Below are positions 10,148-18,855 of a stretch of DNA of 64,000 bases, piece after piece. Both the position numbers and the translations under genes were made by a program. The DNA comes from Rhodococcus sp. 1163. GTDB taxonomy: Bacteria; Actinomycetota; Actinomycetes; Mycobacteriales; Mycobacteriaceae. The DNA is taken from the NCBI RefSeq assembly GCF_002091985.1, contig NZ_MKKX01000032.1, positions 62,001 to 126,000 of the forward strand. Direction: 5' to 3'. Every line of letters begins with the position of its first letter. Position 1 is the stretch's first letter. The notes under the pieces are model-generated. The model was not told the origin of the DNA. It ran no database searches and saw only the letters and a program-made list of their open reading frames with translations.

Positions 10148-10163
10148 CTTACTCGCCAGTAAG
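10148..10163. promoter_or_regulatory. Operator-like inverted repeat between fabG4 and fadA2
   Basis: CTTACT-CGCC-AGTAAG has the same two half-sites and 4-base spacing as the repeat before the TetR gene. It lies in the divergent promoter region and could control both fabG4-htdX and fadA2. Confidence 0.62.
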
Positions 10164-10212
10164 ATGAAACTCCACCAAGGCCTTTTTCTTACCGGATGCT
10201 GGGAGACCACAA

Positions 10213-11511
10213 GTGACAAGCAGGCAACTACGACCGGTCGCAATCGTCGGTGGCAACCGCATTCCGTTCGCTCGCTCGGACAAGAAGTATGCGCGCGCGT
10301 CCAACCAGGACATGCTCACCGCAACTATCGACGGCCTGGTCAGCAGGTTCAATCTGCAAGGAGAGCGTCTCGGCCTCGTCGCTGCGGGCGCGGTACTCAA
10401 GCACAGCCGGGATTTCAATCTCACCCGCGAAACCGTTCTCGGTAGCGCGCTCAGTCCGTATACCCCCGCCTACGACCTGCAGCAGGCATGCGGGACGGGT
10501 CTGCAGACCATCGTGGCCGTCGGTGATGCCATCGCGGCCGGGCGCATCGATTCCGGTATCGGCGGCGGCGTCGACACCACCTCCGATGCACCCATCGCAG
10601 TCGGCGACGACCTGCGCGAGTTCCTGCTCTCGCTCAACCGCGCGAAGTCGGCCACCGATCGACTCAAGCTGCTCGGCAACGTTCGACCCTCCATGCTGGG
10701 GATCGAGATCCCTCGCAACGGCGAACCGCGTACCGGCATGTCCATGGGTGACCATGCGGCGATCACGGCGAAGGAATTCGGTATCCGCCGCGAGGACCAG
10801 GACGAACTGGCTGCCGCGAGCCATCAGAACATGGCTGCCGCCTACGACCGTGGCTTCTTCGACGACCTGGTGACGCCGTTCCTGGGCCTGACGCGCGATG
10901 ACAACCTGCGGCCGGGATCGACCGTGGAGAAGCTCTCGACGCTGAAGCCGGTCTTCGGGACCAAGCTGGGCGACGCGACCATGACGGCCGGCAACTCGAC
11001 GCCTCTCACCGATGGCGCTTCGGCGGCATTGCTGTCGACGGACGAGTGGGCCGCCGAGCGCAACTTGCCGGTTCTCGCGCACCTGGTGGATTCGGAAACT
11101 GCTGCCGTCGATTACATCCACGGCAACGGTTCGTACACGGACGGCCTGCTTATGGCCCCGACGTACGCAATTCCGCGCCTACTGGCCCGTAACGGGCTTA
11201 CACTTCAAGACTTCGATTACTACGAGATTCACGAGGCGTTCGCATCCGTCGTGCTCGCGACGCTGCAGGCGTTCGAGAGCGAGGAGTATTGCAAGGAGCG
11301 TCTCGGCTTGGACGGTGCGCTCGGTTCCATCGACCGCAGCAAGCTCAACGTCAACGGTTCCTCGCTCGCGGCGGGGCACCCGTTCGCTGCTACCGGTGGT
11401 CGTATCGTCGCCTCGCTGGCCAAGATGCTCGCGGAGAAGGGTTCGGGCCGTGGCCTGATCTCCATCTGTGCGGCCGGTGGTCAAGGCGTCACCGCAATCA
11501 TCGAGCGCTGA
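10213..11511 (+). CDS. fadA2: Acetyl-CoA C-acyltransferase FadA2 (thiolase)
   Basis: A 432-residue thiolase. The acylated cysteine is Cys93 in QQACGTGLQ, and the C-terminal catalytic motifs are NVNGSSLAAGHPFAATGGR (His) and CAAGGQGVTAI (second Cys). It cleaves 3-oxoacyl-CoA or condenses acetyl-CoA. GTG at 10213 follows GGGAG by 8 bases. Orthologous in position to Rv0243, next to the ketoreductase, dehydratase and acyl-CoA dehydrogenase that would complete a beta-oxidation-type cycle. The gene ends at a strong hairpin. Confidence 0.93.
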   Translation: MTSRQLRPVAIVGGNRIPFARSDKKYARASNQDMLTATIDGLVSRFNLQGERLGLVAAGAVLKHSRDFNLTRETVLGSALSPYTPAYDLQQACGTGLQTIVAVGDAIAAGRIDSGIGGGVDTTSDAPIAVGDDLREFLLSLNRAKSATDRLKLLGNVRPSMLGIEIPRNGEPRTGMSMGDHAAITAKEFGIRREDQDELAAASHQNMAAAYDRGFFDDLVTPFLGLTRDDNLRPGSTVEKLSTLKPVFGTKLGDATMTAGNSTPLTDGASAALLSTDEWAAERNLPVLAHLVDSETAAVDYIHGNGSYTDGLLMAPTYAIPRLLARNGLTLQDFDYYEIHEAFASVVLATLQAFESEEYCKERLGLDGALGSIDRSKLNVNGSSLAAGHPFAATGGRIVASLAKMLAEKGSGRGLISICAAGGQGVTAIIER

Positions 11512-11537
11512 ACAAGCACTCGATCAACTGGGGGAGC

Positions 11538-11585
11538 ACGATCGGCAGATCCGTCACACGAGGGGTTGACGGATCTGCCGATCGT
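11538..11585 (+). terminator. Terminator after fadA2
   Basis: A 19-bp near-continuous stem (arms 11538-11556 and 11567-11585, core ATCGGCAGATCCGTCA) with a 10-base loop, 27 bases after the fadA2 stop. Confidence 0.85.
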
Positions 11586-11606
11586 TATAGCAAGGCCTGA
11601 CAAGTG

Positions 11607-11804
11607 CTACTCCGGAATTCCACTTTCCGGTGGTGTGGACTCTTCGCCCTCGTACTCGACGACGGGTGAGTCACCGATGTCCGTCTGCATGACCGGCGTC
11701 AGATAGTCGGGAACACCGTTCTTTATCTGGTAGATGCTGGCACCCGAGATTCCGAGATGACTGTCCTCGGAGTAGCGGAACGGTGCGAGTTGTGGTCCCT
11801 CGAA
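11607..11804 (-). pseudogene. 3' fragment of a probable ABC substrate-binding protein gene
   Basis: The minus strand encodes about 65 residues that look like a conserved protein tail (FRYSEDSHLGISGASIYQIK, then YLTPVMQTDIGDSPVVEYEG), ending in a normal stop at 11607. The style fits the C terminus of a branched-chain/amide-type periplasmic binding protein, which I recall only loosely. Upstream of about 11804 the frame runs into the oppositely oriented PucR remnant and loses any such character. I read it as the tail of a gene whose 5' part was deleted. Confidence 0.4.
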
Positions 11805-12262
11805 AGTACGAAACACTCGTCCAGGCGTATCGACGCGAAAGCGCGCGGATGCAGCAGCGCGACATCGCCAATGTGCTCGCAACACTGACTGCCGAGACCC
11901 TCGTCGATGGGGAGGTAGGGGTCGCGCTGGCTACCGATCGGCTCCCACGCGTGATCATGGCGGCCGACGACCAGTGCTCGGAGCTGCTCGTGCGTCACGC
12001 GCTCGGGTCGTTGTGGACACACCCGGAGCTGCAGCGTGACACGCTGCTCGGCACTCTCGCGCATGTTCTCGCCAGTGACGGGTCACCAACCAACGCCGCG
12101 AAGGTGCTCTTCTGTCATCGAAATACCGTGATCTACCGAAGTAGTCAGATCGAGGAGCTGACCGGTCGTGTTCTCTCCGATCCTCAGAACCGGCTGCTGT
12201 TGACGTTGGCCCTGGTGAAGACCGGGCATTGGGCGTGGGCAGTGGACCCCGGGCACAGGTGA
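11783..12262 (+). pseudogene. 3' fragment of a PucR/CdaR-family regulator
   Basis: About 150 residues matching the C-terminal third of PucR/CdaR regulators, with the terminal helix-turn-helix intact (NAAKVLFCHRNTVIYRSSQI, then RVLSDPQNRLLLTLAL). Full-length members have roughly 400 residues including an N-terminal sensor and a degenerate GGDEF domain, both missing here. Similarity starts at about 11800, where the opposite-strand binding-protein fragment also ends. A GTG at 11783 could allow a short DNA-binding product, but no ribosome site was seen. Probably non-functional. Confidence 0.6.
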
Positions 12263-12263
12263 G

Positions 12264-12303
12264 AACCCCGCGTTCATTCAAGTGAATGAACCGCAGGGGT
12301 TTT
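12264..12303 (+). terminator. Terminator after the PucR remnant
   Basis: GTTCATTCA-AG-TGAATGAAC is a perfect 9-bp stem, extended outward by AACCCC and GGGGTT with small bulges and followed by TTTTC. Its survival fits a formerly functional regulator gene. Confidence 0.6.
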
Positions 12304-12313
12304 CGAAGCTCGG

Positions 12314-12343
12314 TTGTAACGCTTCACAAAGATTGCCGATACT
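12314..12343 (+). promoter_or_regulatory. Possible promoter for the VanW-domain gene
   Basis: TTGTAA (12314-12319) and GATACT (12338-12343) are separated by 18 bases, resembling a housekeeping actinobacterial promoter. It lies about 160 bases before the GTG start at 12505. Apart from the terminator, I see nothing else in 12263-12504. Confidence 0.35.
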
Positions 12344-12504
12344 CGTAGTGGCTCCGTACTGCTGCCCGACCCCCGACCCGGCAGCGGTGCGGAGCCTCCT
12401 ACGTCTCGATCGAGGTGGCTCGACATCTCTGCGTCGATAGCGGATGCGTAAGCTCGGGCACGACAGTCGATCGAAATCGGTGGGGGTTGTGGGAGGGCTT
12501 GAAC

Positions 12505-14733
12505 GTGAGCATCGGTGGAGACGGCACAGAACCGCACGAGCGTCAGGAGCCTCCAGTCGCTGAGGGTCCGGTCCCTGAAGGTCCAGTAGAGGACACGCAG
12601 CCCGAAGAGGTACTGCCGTACGACGCGGTCACCGAGGCCATGACCGTTGTACCTCCCGAGAGCGCCGTACCTCCTGAGAGCGCCGTACCTCCCGAGCAGA
12701 CTGCTACGAATCGGCCTTCGAAGGATGATGAAGAGCCTACGACGGAAGCGTATTCAGCGGTTCCTCCGAGGCCTGTGGGGCCAGTTGTCGCCCCGAGGCC
12801 GCCCGAACCGCCTATCACCTCTCCCGCCGCAAGTTCGGCAACGCCCGACCCAGCCGGCGCTGGAACGGGCGGCTCGGATCAAAAGCCTCCGTGGGTGAAG
12901 GCTGCAGTCTTGGCGGGCGCTGCGGTGGCGATCTTGGCTGTGTTCTACACCGCGGACTGGTTGTCTTCCAGTGGCGCAGTTCCGCGTGGAGTTACCGTTG
13001 CCGGAGTCGACGTCGGAAGCCTCTCGCACGACGACGCCGAGGCGAAGCTACGTTCGGAGCTCGGCGCACGCGTCGAACAGCCCGTTGCTGTCGACGCCGG
13101 AGATCTGGACCTCGAGTTCGTACCGGCCGCCGCAGGGCTCGGTGTGGATTGGAACGCGACGCTCGATCGCGCGGGGTCGCAGCCGATCAATCCGTTCACT
13201 CGGATCGCTTCGTTCTTCGGTCATCGCGAGATCGGTGTGGAGTCGACGGTCGATGCTGCCGCGCTCGATGCGACCGTGGAGTCGATTCGTGCGCAGACCG
13301 ACCGCGCTCCGGTGGAAGGCGACATCGTCTTCGAGGGTGCGACTGCGGTAGGCGTGGTGCCCGCTCCTGGGCTGGCACTCGACGTTGCCGGCGCACGCGA
13401 GGCAATGCAGAAGCGTTGGGCTTTCGGGGATGTCGCAGTGCCCGTGGAGACCGCTGATGTGACGGTGCACCAGGACGAGGTCGATCGTGTGCTCACCCAG
13501 ATCGCCGAGCCGGCGGTGTCCGCGCCGGTGGTGTTCACCGGCAAGAATGCTGCAGCCGCAGTGCTGGCCCCGGAGGTCGTCGGCCAGGTCGTGTCTTTCG
13601 AGCCGGGGGAGGATGGGTCACTCGCTGCGCGGTACGACAACGATGCAGCGATCCGTATTCTCGCGCCACAGTTGGCCGCTACCGAGACGGTCGCGAAGGA
13701 CGCGTCGTTCGTTTTGGGCTCCGGCGCGCCGACCATCGTGCCCGGTGTCGTCGGCGACATGGTGCAGTGGCCGGTAACGCTCGAGCAGTTGCCGACCTTG
13801 TTGGCCTCCTCGGACGCCCGAACCACCGCGGCCGTGTACGCGCCCGCACCACCGGCACTGACGACCGAAGGCGCGCAGGCGCTCGGCATCAAGGAAGTTG
13901 TCGCCGAGTACACCACCGGCGGATTCGAGTACGCGTCCGGAGTCAATATCAGGCTCACCGCCGATATCGTCAACGGTGCGTTGGTGAAGCCGGGAGCTAC
14001 GTTCTCGCTCAACGGGTACACCGGACCACGCGGAACGGCGCAGGGTTTCGTCGAGTCGGGGATCATCGACAACGGGAGACCGGACCGGGCAGTCGGCGGC
14101 GGCATCAGTCAGTTCGCAACGACGTTGTACAACGCGGCGTACTTCGGCGGAATGGAAGACGCCGGGCACACCGAGCACAGCTACTACATCAGTAGATATC
14201 CCGAGGCCCGCGAGGCGACGGTGTTCGAGGGTGCCATCGACCTGAAGTTCACCAACCCTGCCAAGACCGGCATCGTCATCGAGTCGTTCGGTACGGGTTC
14301 GGATGTGACGGTTCGGCTTTGGGGAACGAAGACGGTGGAGGTCGGGTCCAGTACCGGGCCGCGGACCAACCCGACCTCTCCCAACACGGTCACGCTCCCT
14401 GCTGGTGAGCAGTGCGTTCCGTCCAGTGGTGGACCGGGATTCACGGCGAGCAATACCAGGGTGATCACCGATATTGCGTCGGGCAAGGAGATCTCGCGAG
14501 ATACTCGCACGGTCAAGTACGACCCGATTCCGATCGTGAAATGCCAGTCACGCGAACCTGATCCGAAGCCTGCCGATGCTCCGGCACCGGCACCCGCACC
14601 GCCAGCAGCAGAGCCGGCCGCGCCTCCAGCGGTTGGACCTGCCGCCGAACCTGCCCCGGTCCCTCCTGCCGATCCTCCGGCAGCCGAGCCGGGGGATCAG
14701 CCGGCCGCTTCGCCGGAGGACAGTGACAGCTAG
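12505..14733 (+). CDS. VanW-domain membrane-anchored cell-wall protein
   Basis: 742 residues from GTG 12505, which follows GGGAGG by 8 bases. The N-terminal 125 residues are acidic and proline-rich with a short repeat (VPPESA). One membrane helix lies near residues 132-155. The extracytoplasmic part carries peptidoglycan-binding-type repeats (about 170-450), then a VanW domain around 467-595 (including NGYTGPRGTAQGF and GGGISQFATTLYNAAYF), and ends in a Pro/Ala-rich tail. VanW proteins are associated with the cell wall, but their biochemical activity is not established. The gene has its own promoter region and converges on the SGNH hydrolase gene. Confidence 0.85.
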   Translation: MSIGGDGTEPHERQEPPVAEGPVPEGPVEDTQPEEVLPYDAVTEAMTVVPPESAVPPESAVPPEQTATNRPSKDDEEPTTEAYSAVPPRPVGPVVAPRPPEPPITSPAASSATPDPAGAGTGGSDQKPPWVKAAVLAGAAVAILAVFYTADWLSSSGAVPRGVTVAGVDVGSLSHDDAEAKLRSELGARVEQPVAVDAGDLDLEFVPAAAGLGVDWNATLDRAGSQPINPFTRIASFFGHREIGVESTVDAAALDATVESIRAQTDRAPVEGDIVFEGATAVGVVPAPGLALDVAGAREAMQKRWAFGDVAVPVETADVTVHQDEVDRVLTQIAEPAVSAPVVFTGKNAAAAVLAPEVVGQVVSFEPGEDGSLAARYDNDAAIRILAPQLAATETVAKDASFVLGSGAPTIVPGVVGDMVQWPVTLEQLPTLLASSDARTTAAVYAPAPPALTTEGAQALGIKEVVAEYTTGGFEYASGVNIRLTADIVNGALVKPGATFSLNGYTGPRGTAQGFVESGIIDNGRPDRAVGGGISQFATTLYNAAYFGGMEDAGHTEHSYYISRYPEAREATVFEGAIDLKFTNPAKTGIVIESFGTGSDVTVRLWGTKTVEVGSSTGPRTNPTSPNTVTLPAGEQCVPSSGGPGFTASNTRVITDIASGKEISRDTRTVKYDPIPIVKCQSREPDPKPADAPAPAPAPPAAEPAAPPAVGPAAEPAPVPPADPPAAEPGDQPAASPEDSDS
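12649..12699 (+). repeat. 18-base tandem repeat inside the VanW gene
   Basis: GTACCTCCCGAGAGCGCC (12649-12666) is followed by a copy with one change (12667-12684) and a partial third copy. It encodes VPPESA-VPPESA-VPPEQ in the cytoplasmic N-terminal region and could vary in copy number. Confidence 0.75.
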
Positions 14734-14763
14734 TCCCTCTCGCCGCTAGTGCTGTTGCAGCTG

Positions 14764-15519
14764 TTACCGAAGCGTCGTGTGTTTCGGCGCGATGTCGTCG
14801 CCGGAGGATGCGCCGCGGAGACGTCGTGACACCCACGGCGCTGCGAAGGACTTCACCCATTCGGCATTCTCACGCCGCTTGTCAGCAGGCGCTATGGGTG
14901 CGCGTGGCTCCAGTGGTTCGAGTTCGATCGAATGCGGGACACCGAGGTGATCGAGAACCTCGGATGCCATTCTGACGTGTCCGCGCGTGGACATGTGGAG
15001 ACGATCCGTGTTCCACATCCGGGTGTCGTCGTAGCCGTCGAGACGCCAGAAGTCGACGAGTTCGACTCCTCGACGGTCGGCTACTTCCCGCAGAAGTTCG
15101 TTGTAGATCGCAGTGCGTCCACGCAGTGTGCGGAACAGCGGTGCCCAGCCCGCGTCGTATCCGGTGAAGGCGACGACTCGCGCGCCGGTGGCGACGAGGT
15201 CTGCCAGTGCCGAGTCGTATCTGGAGACGATGGCGTCGATGTCCACCTTGGGCCGCATCAGATCGTTGCCGCCGGCGTAGATGGTGATGAGATCGGGTGC
15301 GGCGTCGACGGCGATGCCGACTTGGTTTTCGATCACCTGGTCGACCAGTTTTCCGCGGACCGCGAGGTTGGCGTAGCGGAATTCCGGGTTCGTGGCGCCG
15401 AGCTGTTCGGCGACGCGGTCGGCCCAGCCCTTGACTCCGTTTGCGCTGGTGGGATCGGCGTCGCCGACGCCCTCGGTGAACGAGTCCCCGAGCGCTACGT
15501 AGCTGTCGATTCTCGACAC
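14764..15519 (-). CDS. SGNH/GDSL-family hydrolase
   Basis: A 251-residue esterase/lipase of the SGNH fold. ALGDSFTEG gives the nucleophile Ser13, LAVRG and YAGGNDLMRP supply the Gly and Asn of the oxyanion hole, and NTDRLHMS has the Asp-x-x-His pair. No signal peptide is visible, so it is probably cytoplasmic. The substrate is unknown. It is divergent from the flavin reductase gene across 200 bases that contain one copy of the TTACT/AGTA operator-like motif. Confidence 0.85.
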   Translation of the reverse strand: MSRIDSYVALGDSFTEGVGDADPTSANGVKGWADRVAEQLGATNPEFRYANLAVRGKLVDQVIENQVGIAVDAAPDLITIYAGGNDLMRPKVDIDAIVSRYDSALADLVATGARVVAFTGYDAGWAPLFRTLRGRTAIYNELLREVADRRGVELVDFWRLDGYDDTRMWNTDRLHMSTRGHVRMASEVLDHLGVPHSIELEPLEPRAPIAPADKRRENAEWVKSFAAPWVSRRLRGASSGDDIAPKHTTLR

Positions 15520-15549
15520 AACATCAACCTCCGTGAGTACTGCTAACTA

Positions 15550-15565
15550 GTTACTCGACAGTACG
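15550..15565. promoter_or_regulatory. Operator-like motif between SGNH hydrolase and flavin reductase
   Basis: GTTACT-CGAC-AGTACG differs from CTTACT-N4-AGTAAG at one position per half-site. It lies in the divergent intergenic region, about 30 bases before the SGNH gene start. Confidence 0.45.
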
Positions 15566-15692
15566 ACACCGTCGCGGCGAATTTCATTCCCGATGATTCG
15601 GTCGCAGGACTCTCGTCTACCGAAACTCGTATCGTGGACTACGAGGTGTGCTGGCAGGATGACCGAACGTAAGGTCAGATGTCACCACCTGA

Positions 15693-16220
<528 letters not shown>

Positions 16221-16235
16221 GCCGAGCGCAAAAAC

Positions 16236-16270
16236 AACGGCCGCACCCCCAGGAAGGGGATGCGGCCGTT
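16236..16270. terminator. Bidirectional terminator between flavin reductase and fadE5
   Basis: AACGGCCGCA pairs with TGCGGCCGTT and an inner CCCC pairs with GGGG, with one bulged A. A run of A lies on the left and TT on the right. It serves the two convergent genes. Confidence 0.85.
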
Positions 16271-16286
16271 TGTGTACGGGGTCGAA

Positions 16287-18122
16287 TCAGAATGCAGCTT
16301 CGTCGAGCTCCATGACGTCGAGGTCCGTGTTGGCGAGGATGCCGCGGGTAGCGGTCAGCTGGGGCAGGATGTTCTTGGCGAAGAAGGACGCGACTGCGAC
16401 CTTGCCCTCGTAGAACGACTTTTCCTTGCCCTCTGCACCGTTGTCGAGTGCCTTGATGGCAATTTCGGACTGACGCAGCAGCAGCCAGCCGATGAGCAGG
16501 TCGCCGAAGCCCATGAGGAAGCGGACGGATGCGAGGCCGACCTTGTATAGCTCGGTCGGCCGCTCCTGAGCTCCCATGAGCTGCTGGGTCATCGTGGTGA
16601 CGATGGCCTGCACGTCTTCGAGTGCGGTGGCGAGAAGCGCGCGCTCGGCCTTGAGTCGACCGTTGCCTGCTTCGCTGTCGATGAACGACTTGATCTGGCC
16701 GGCGATGTGAGCCAGCGCGACGCCACGGTCACGGGCGATCTTGCGGAAGAAGAAGTCCTGCGCCTGGATGGCCGTCGTGCCCTCGTACAGCGAGTCGATC
16801 TTCGAGTCGCGGATGTACTGCTCGATCGGGTAGTCCTGCAGGAACCCGGATCCGCCGAGCGTCTGGAGGCTCTCCGCCAGCTGGCTGTAGGCGATTTCGG
16901 ATCCGACGCCCTTGACGATCGGGAGCAGCAGATCGTTGACGCGGTAGGCGATGTCGTCGTCCGCGTCCGATACCTGCTTGGCGGTGACCGGGTCCTGGTG
17001 TGCCGCGGTGAAGAGGTACACCGCGCGCAGGCCCTCGGCGTATGCCTTCTGGGTGATCAGGCTGCGACGAACGTCGGGGTGGTGCGTGATGGTGACGCGG
17101 GGTGCTGCCTTGTCCGTCATCTGCGTCAGATCGGCGCCCTGGACACGCTCCTTGGCGTAGTCCAGCGCGTTGAGGTAGCCGGTGGACAGGGTGGCGATCG
17201 CCTTGGTGCCGACCATCATTCGAGCGTGCTCGATGACGTCGAACATCTGCGCGATGCCCTTGTGGACCTCGCCGACGAGCCAGCCCTTGGCCGGGATGTC
17301 GTGGCCACCGAAGGTGAGCTCGCAGGTGGTGGAGACCTTGAGGCCCATCTTGTGCTCGACGCCGGTGACGAAGACGCCGTTGCGCTCGCCGAGTTCACCG
17401 GTCTCGAAGTCGAAGTGCGTGTTCGGTACGTAGAACAGGCTCAAGCCCTTGGTGCCGGGTCCGGCACCTTCCGGGCGAGCGAGAACCAGGTGCATGGTGT
17501 TCTCGAAGAGATCGTCGGACACGGCCGAGGTGATGAACCGCTTGACGCCTTCGATGTGCCAGGAGCCGTCTTCCTGCTTGATGGCCTTGGTGCGGCCTGC
17601 GCCGACGTCGGATCCGGCATCGGGCTCGGTGAGCACCATCGTGGCGCCCCACTTGCGCTCGACGATGACCTTCGCCCATTCCTTCTGCTCATCGGTGCCG
17701 TTGTTGTAGAGCACGTTGGCGAATCCTGGTCCCGCGGAATACATGAACGCGGCAGGGTTGGCGCCGAGCAGCAGCTCGTTGAGTGCCCAGCCGAGAGTGC
17801 GAGGCGCGGGGATGCCACCGACCTCTTCGTCGAGGCCGACACGCCACCACTCGCCGTCGTACAGCGCCTTGAACGACTTCTTGAAAGCCTCTGGCAGCTT
17901 GACGGTGTGAGTGTCGGGGTCGAACACAGGCGGGTTTCGGTCGGATTCGGCGAAGGACTCGGCGACCGGTCCCTCTGCCAGGCGGACTACCTCGCGAAGC
18001 ATGTCGCGGGCGGCCTCTCCGTCGAGGTCGCCGAAGTTGTCACCTGCGAGAGACTCGTCGAGCCCGAACAGCTCGAAGAGGTTGAACTCGAGGTCCCGCA
18101 GGTTGCTCTTGTAATGGCCCAT
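16287..18122 (-). CDS. fadE5: Acyl-CoA dehydrogenase FadE5
   Basis: 611 residues from ATG 18122, exactly the length I recall for M. tuberculosis FadE5. GGAGAG lies 7 bases before this ATG. The catalytic base is Glu447 in [10 protein letters not shown], the position reported for FadE5. Flavin and substrate loops are visible ([22 protein letters not shown]). It carries out the first step of beta-oxidation with broad acyl-CoA chain-length range. The promoter region falls inside the end of the upstream methyltransferase gene, where a palindromic operator-like site occurs. Confidence 0.95.
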   Translation of the reverse strand: MGHYKSNLRDLEFNLFELFGLDESLAGDNFGDLDGEAARDMLREVVRLAEGPVAESFAESDRNPPVFDPDTHTVKLPEAFKKSFKALYDGEWWRVGLDEEVGGIPAPRTLGWALNELLLGANPAAFMYSAGPGFANVLYNNGTDEQKEWAKVIVERKWGATMVLTEPDAGSDVGAGRTKAIKQEDGSWHIEGVKRFITSAVSDDLFENTMHLVLARPEGAGPGTKGLSLFYVPNTHFDFETGELGERNGVFVTGVEHKMGLKVSTTCELTFGGHDIPAKGWLVGEVHKGIAQMFDVIEHARMMVGTKAIATLSTGYLNALDYAKERVQGADLTQMTDKAAPRVTITHHPDVRRSLITQKAYAEGLRAVYLFTAAHQDPVTAKQVSDADDDIAYRVNDLLLPIVKGVGSEIAYSQLAESLQTLGGSGFLQDYPIEQYIRDSKIDSLYEGTTAIQAQDFFFRKIARDRGVALAHIAGQIKSFIDSEAGNGRLKAERALLATALEDVQAIVTTMTQQLMGAQERPTELYKVGLASVRFLMGFGDLLIGWLLLRQSEIAIKALDNGAEGKEKSFYEGKVAVASFFAKNILPQLTATRGILANTDLDVMELDEAAF

Positions 18123-18174
18123 GCTCGTACTCTCCATGCTCGGTGGTGCGGTCTCGTGAGTACCGCCCAAGTTA

Positions 18175-18190
18175 GCTACTCGTCGGTAAC
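18175..18190. promoter_or_regulatory. Weak operator-like motif before fadE5
   Basis: GCTACT-CGTC-GGTAAC is a degenerate match to CTTACT-N4-AGTAAG, 53 bases before the fadE5 ATG. It would be unconvincing alone and is reported because better copies lie nearby. Confidence 0.3.
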
Positions 18191-18201
18191 ATAACTGGAT
18201 A

Positions 18202-18855
18202 TTACCCCCGTTCATTCCCGCTGCCAAGAGGGGACCTACTCGCGAGTAGTAAAGCGTCGATCGCGGTGCCGTGATCGGTGTCCCGCAGGCGCTTCTCGGC
18301 CCTGATCACCACGCCCAAGTTATCGACATCGGAGATCAAATCCTCAGGTGTATAAAGTATTTCGGGTTCCTGTGGCCCGCCGACGCCGTCGGTGATGTTG
18401 AGTGAGTGGTGACCGAGAATCATGAGGATTCCGTCAGGTTTCAGAGCGCCGATCGCGCTGCGAATCGCCCGTCGGCGTTGTTCCGGGGGTAGATGAAGGT
18501 AGAGAACGAGGACCAAGTCATAGCCGGGCTCGGCTGAGAGCTTGGTCACATCGGCGTGAACCCAAGTAAGTCGATCTCGTACCGACTTGGGCGATTTCGC
18601 GGCGATCCGCCGCCCCTTCTCGAGCCCGACGGCCGAGAAGTCGACGGCGGTGACCTCCCATCCGCGGGTGGCCAGCCACAGGGCGTTCCTGCCCTCACCG
18701 GCCGCCAGGTCCAACGCCCGCCCACGCGGAAGCGCGGTGGCGTATTCGACCAGCGCCTGGTTAGGAGGCGATCCGTAGACCAGGTCGGCGGCCGCATATT
18801 TGTTGTCCCACGCTGTTGCATCCATTGCGACGACCATATGTCGCCGACGCGTCAC
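18202..18855 (-). CDS. SAM-dependent methyltransferase (TehB/class I type)
   Basis: A class I methyltransferase of up to 217 residues. [19 protein letters not shown] is the SAM-binding motif [12 protein letters not shown] the acidic motif II loop, and [17 protein letters not shown] follows motif IV. The substrate is not evident. The start is uncertain: GTG 18855 overlaps the stop of the upstream DUF4185 gene by 4 bases, whereas ATG 18837 or 18825 would begin nearer the conserved WDNKYA. The 3' end covers the fadE5 upstream operators. Confidence 0.8.
   Translation of the reverse strand: MTRRRHMVVAMDATAWDNKYAAADLVYGSPPNQALVEYATALPRGRALDLAAGEGRNALWLATRGWEVTAVDFSAVGLEKGRRIAAKSPKSVRDRLTWVHADVTKLSAEPGYDLVLVLYLHLPPEQRRRAIRSAIGALKPDGILMILGHHSLNITDGVGGPQEPEILYTPEDLISDVDNLGVVIRAEKRLRDTDHGTAIDALLLASRSPLGSGNERG
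18235..18250. promoter_or_regulatory. Palindromic operator-like site before fadE5
   Basis: CCTACT-CGCG-AGTAGT contains a perfect 14-base palindrome (CTACTCGCGAGTAG) with the same architecture as the sites before the TetR gene and fabG4/fadA2. It lies inside the last codons of the methyltransferase gene, about 115 bases before fadE5. Confidence 0.5.

Noticed and set aside
12271-12290. GTTCATTCA-AG-TGAATGAAC as a regulator-binding palindrome
   Set aside because: It sits right after a stop codon, extends into a longer imperfect stem and is followed by a T run, so a terminator explains it better.
16707-18194. A 495-codon open frame on the plus strand opposite fadE5
   Set aside because: It is the complementary shadow of a well-supported gene; its translation is low-complexity, Val/Gly/Asp/Arg-rich and matches no family, as expected of antisense frames in high-GC DNA.
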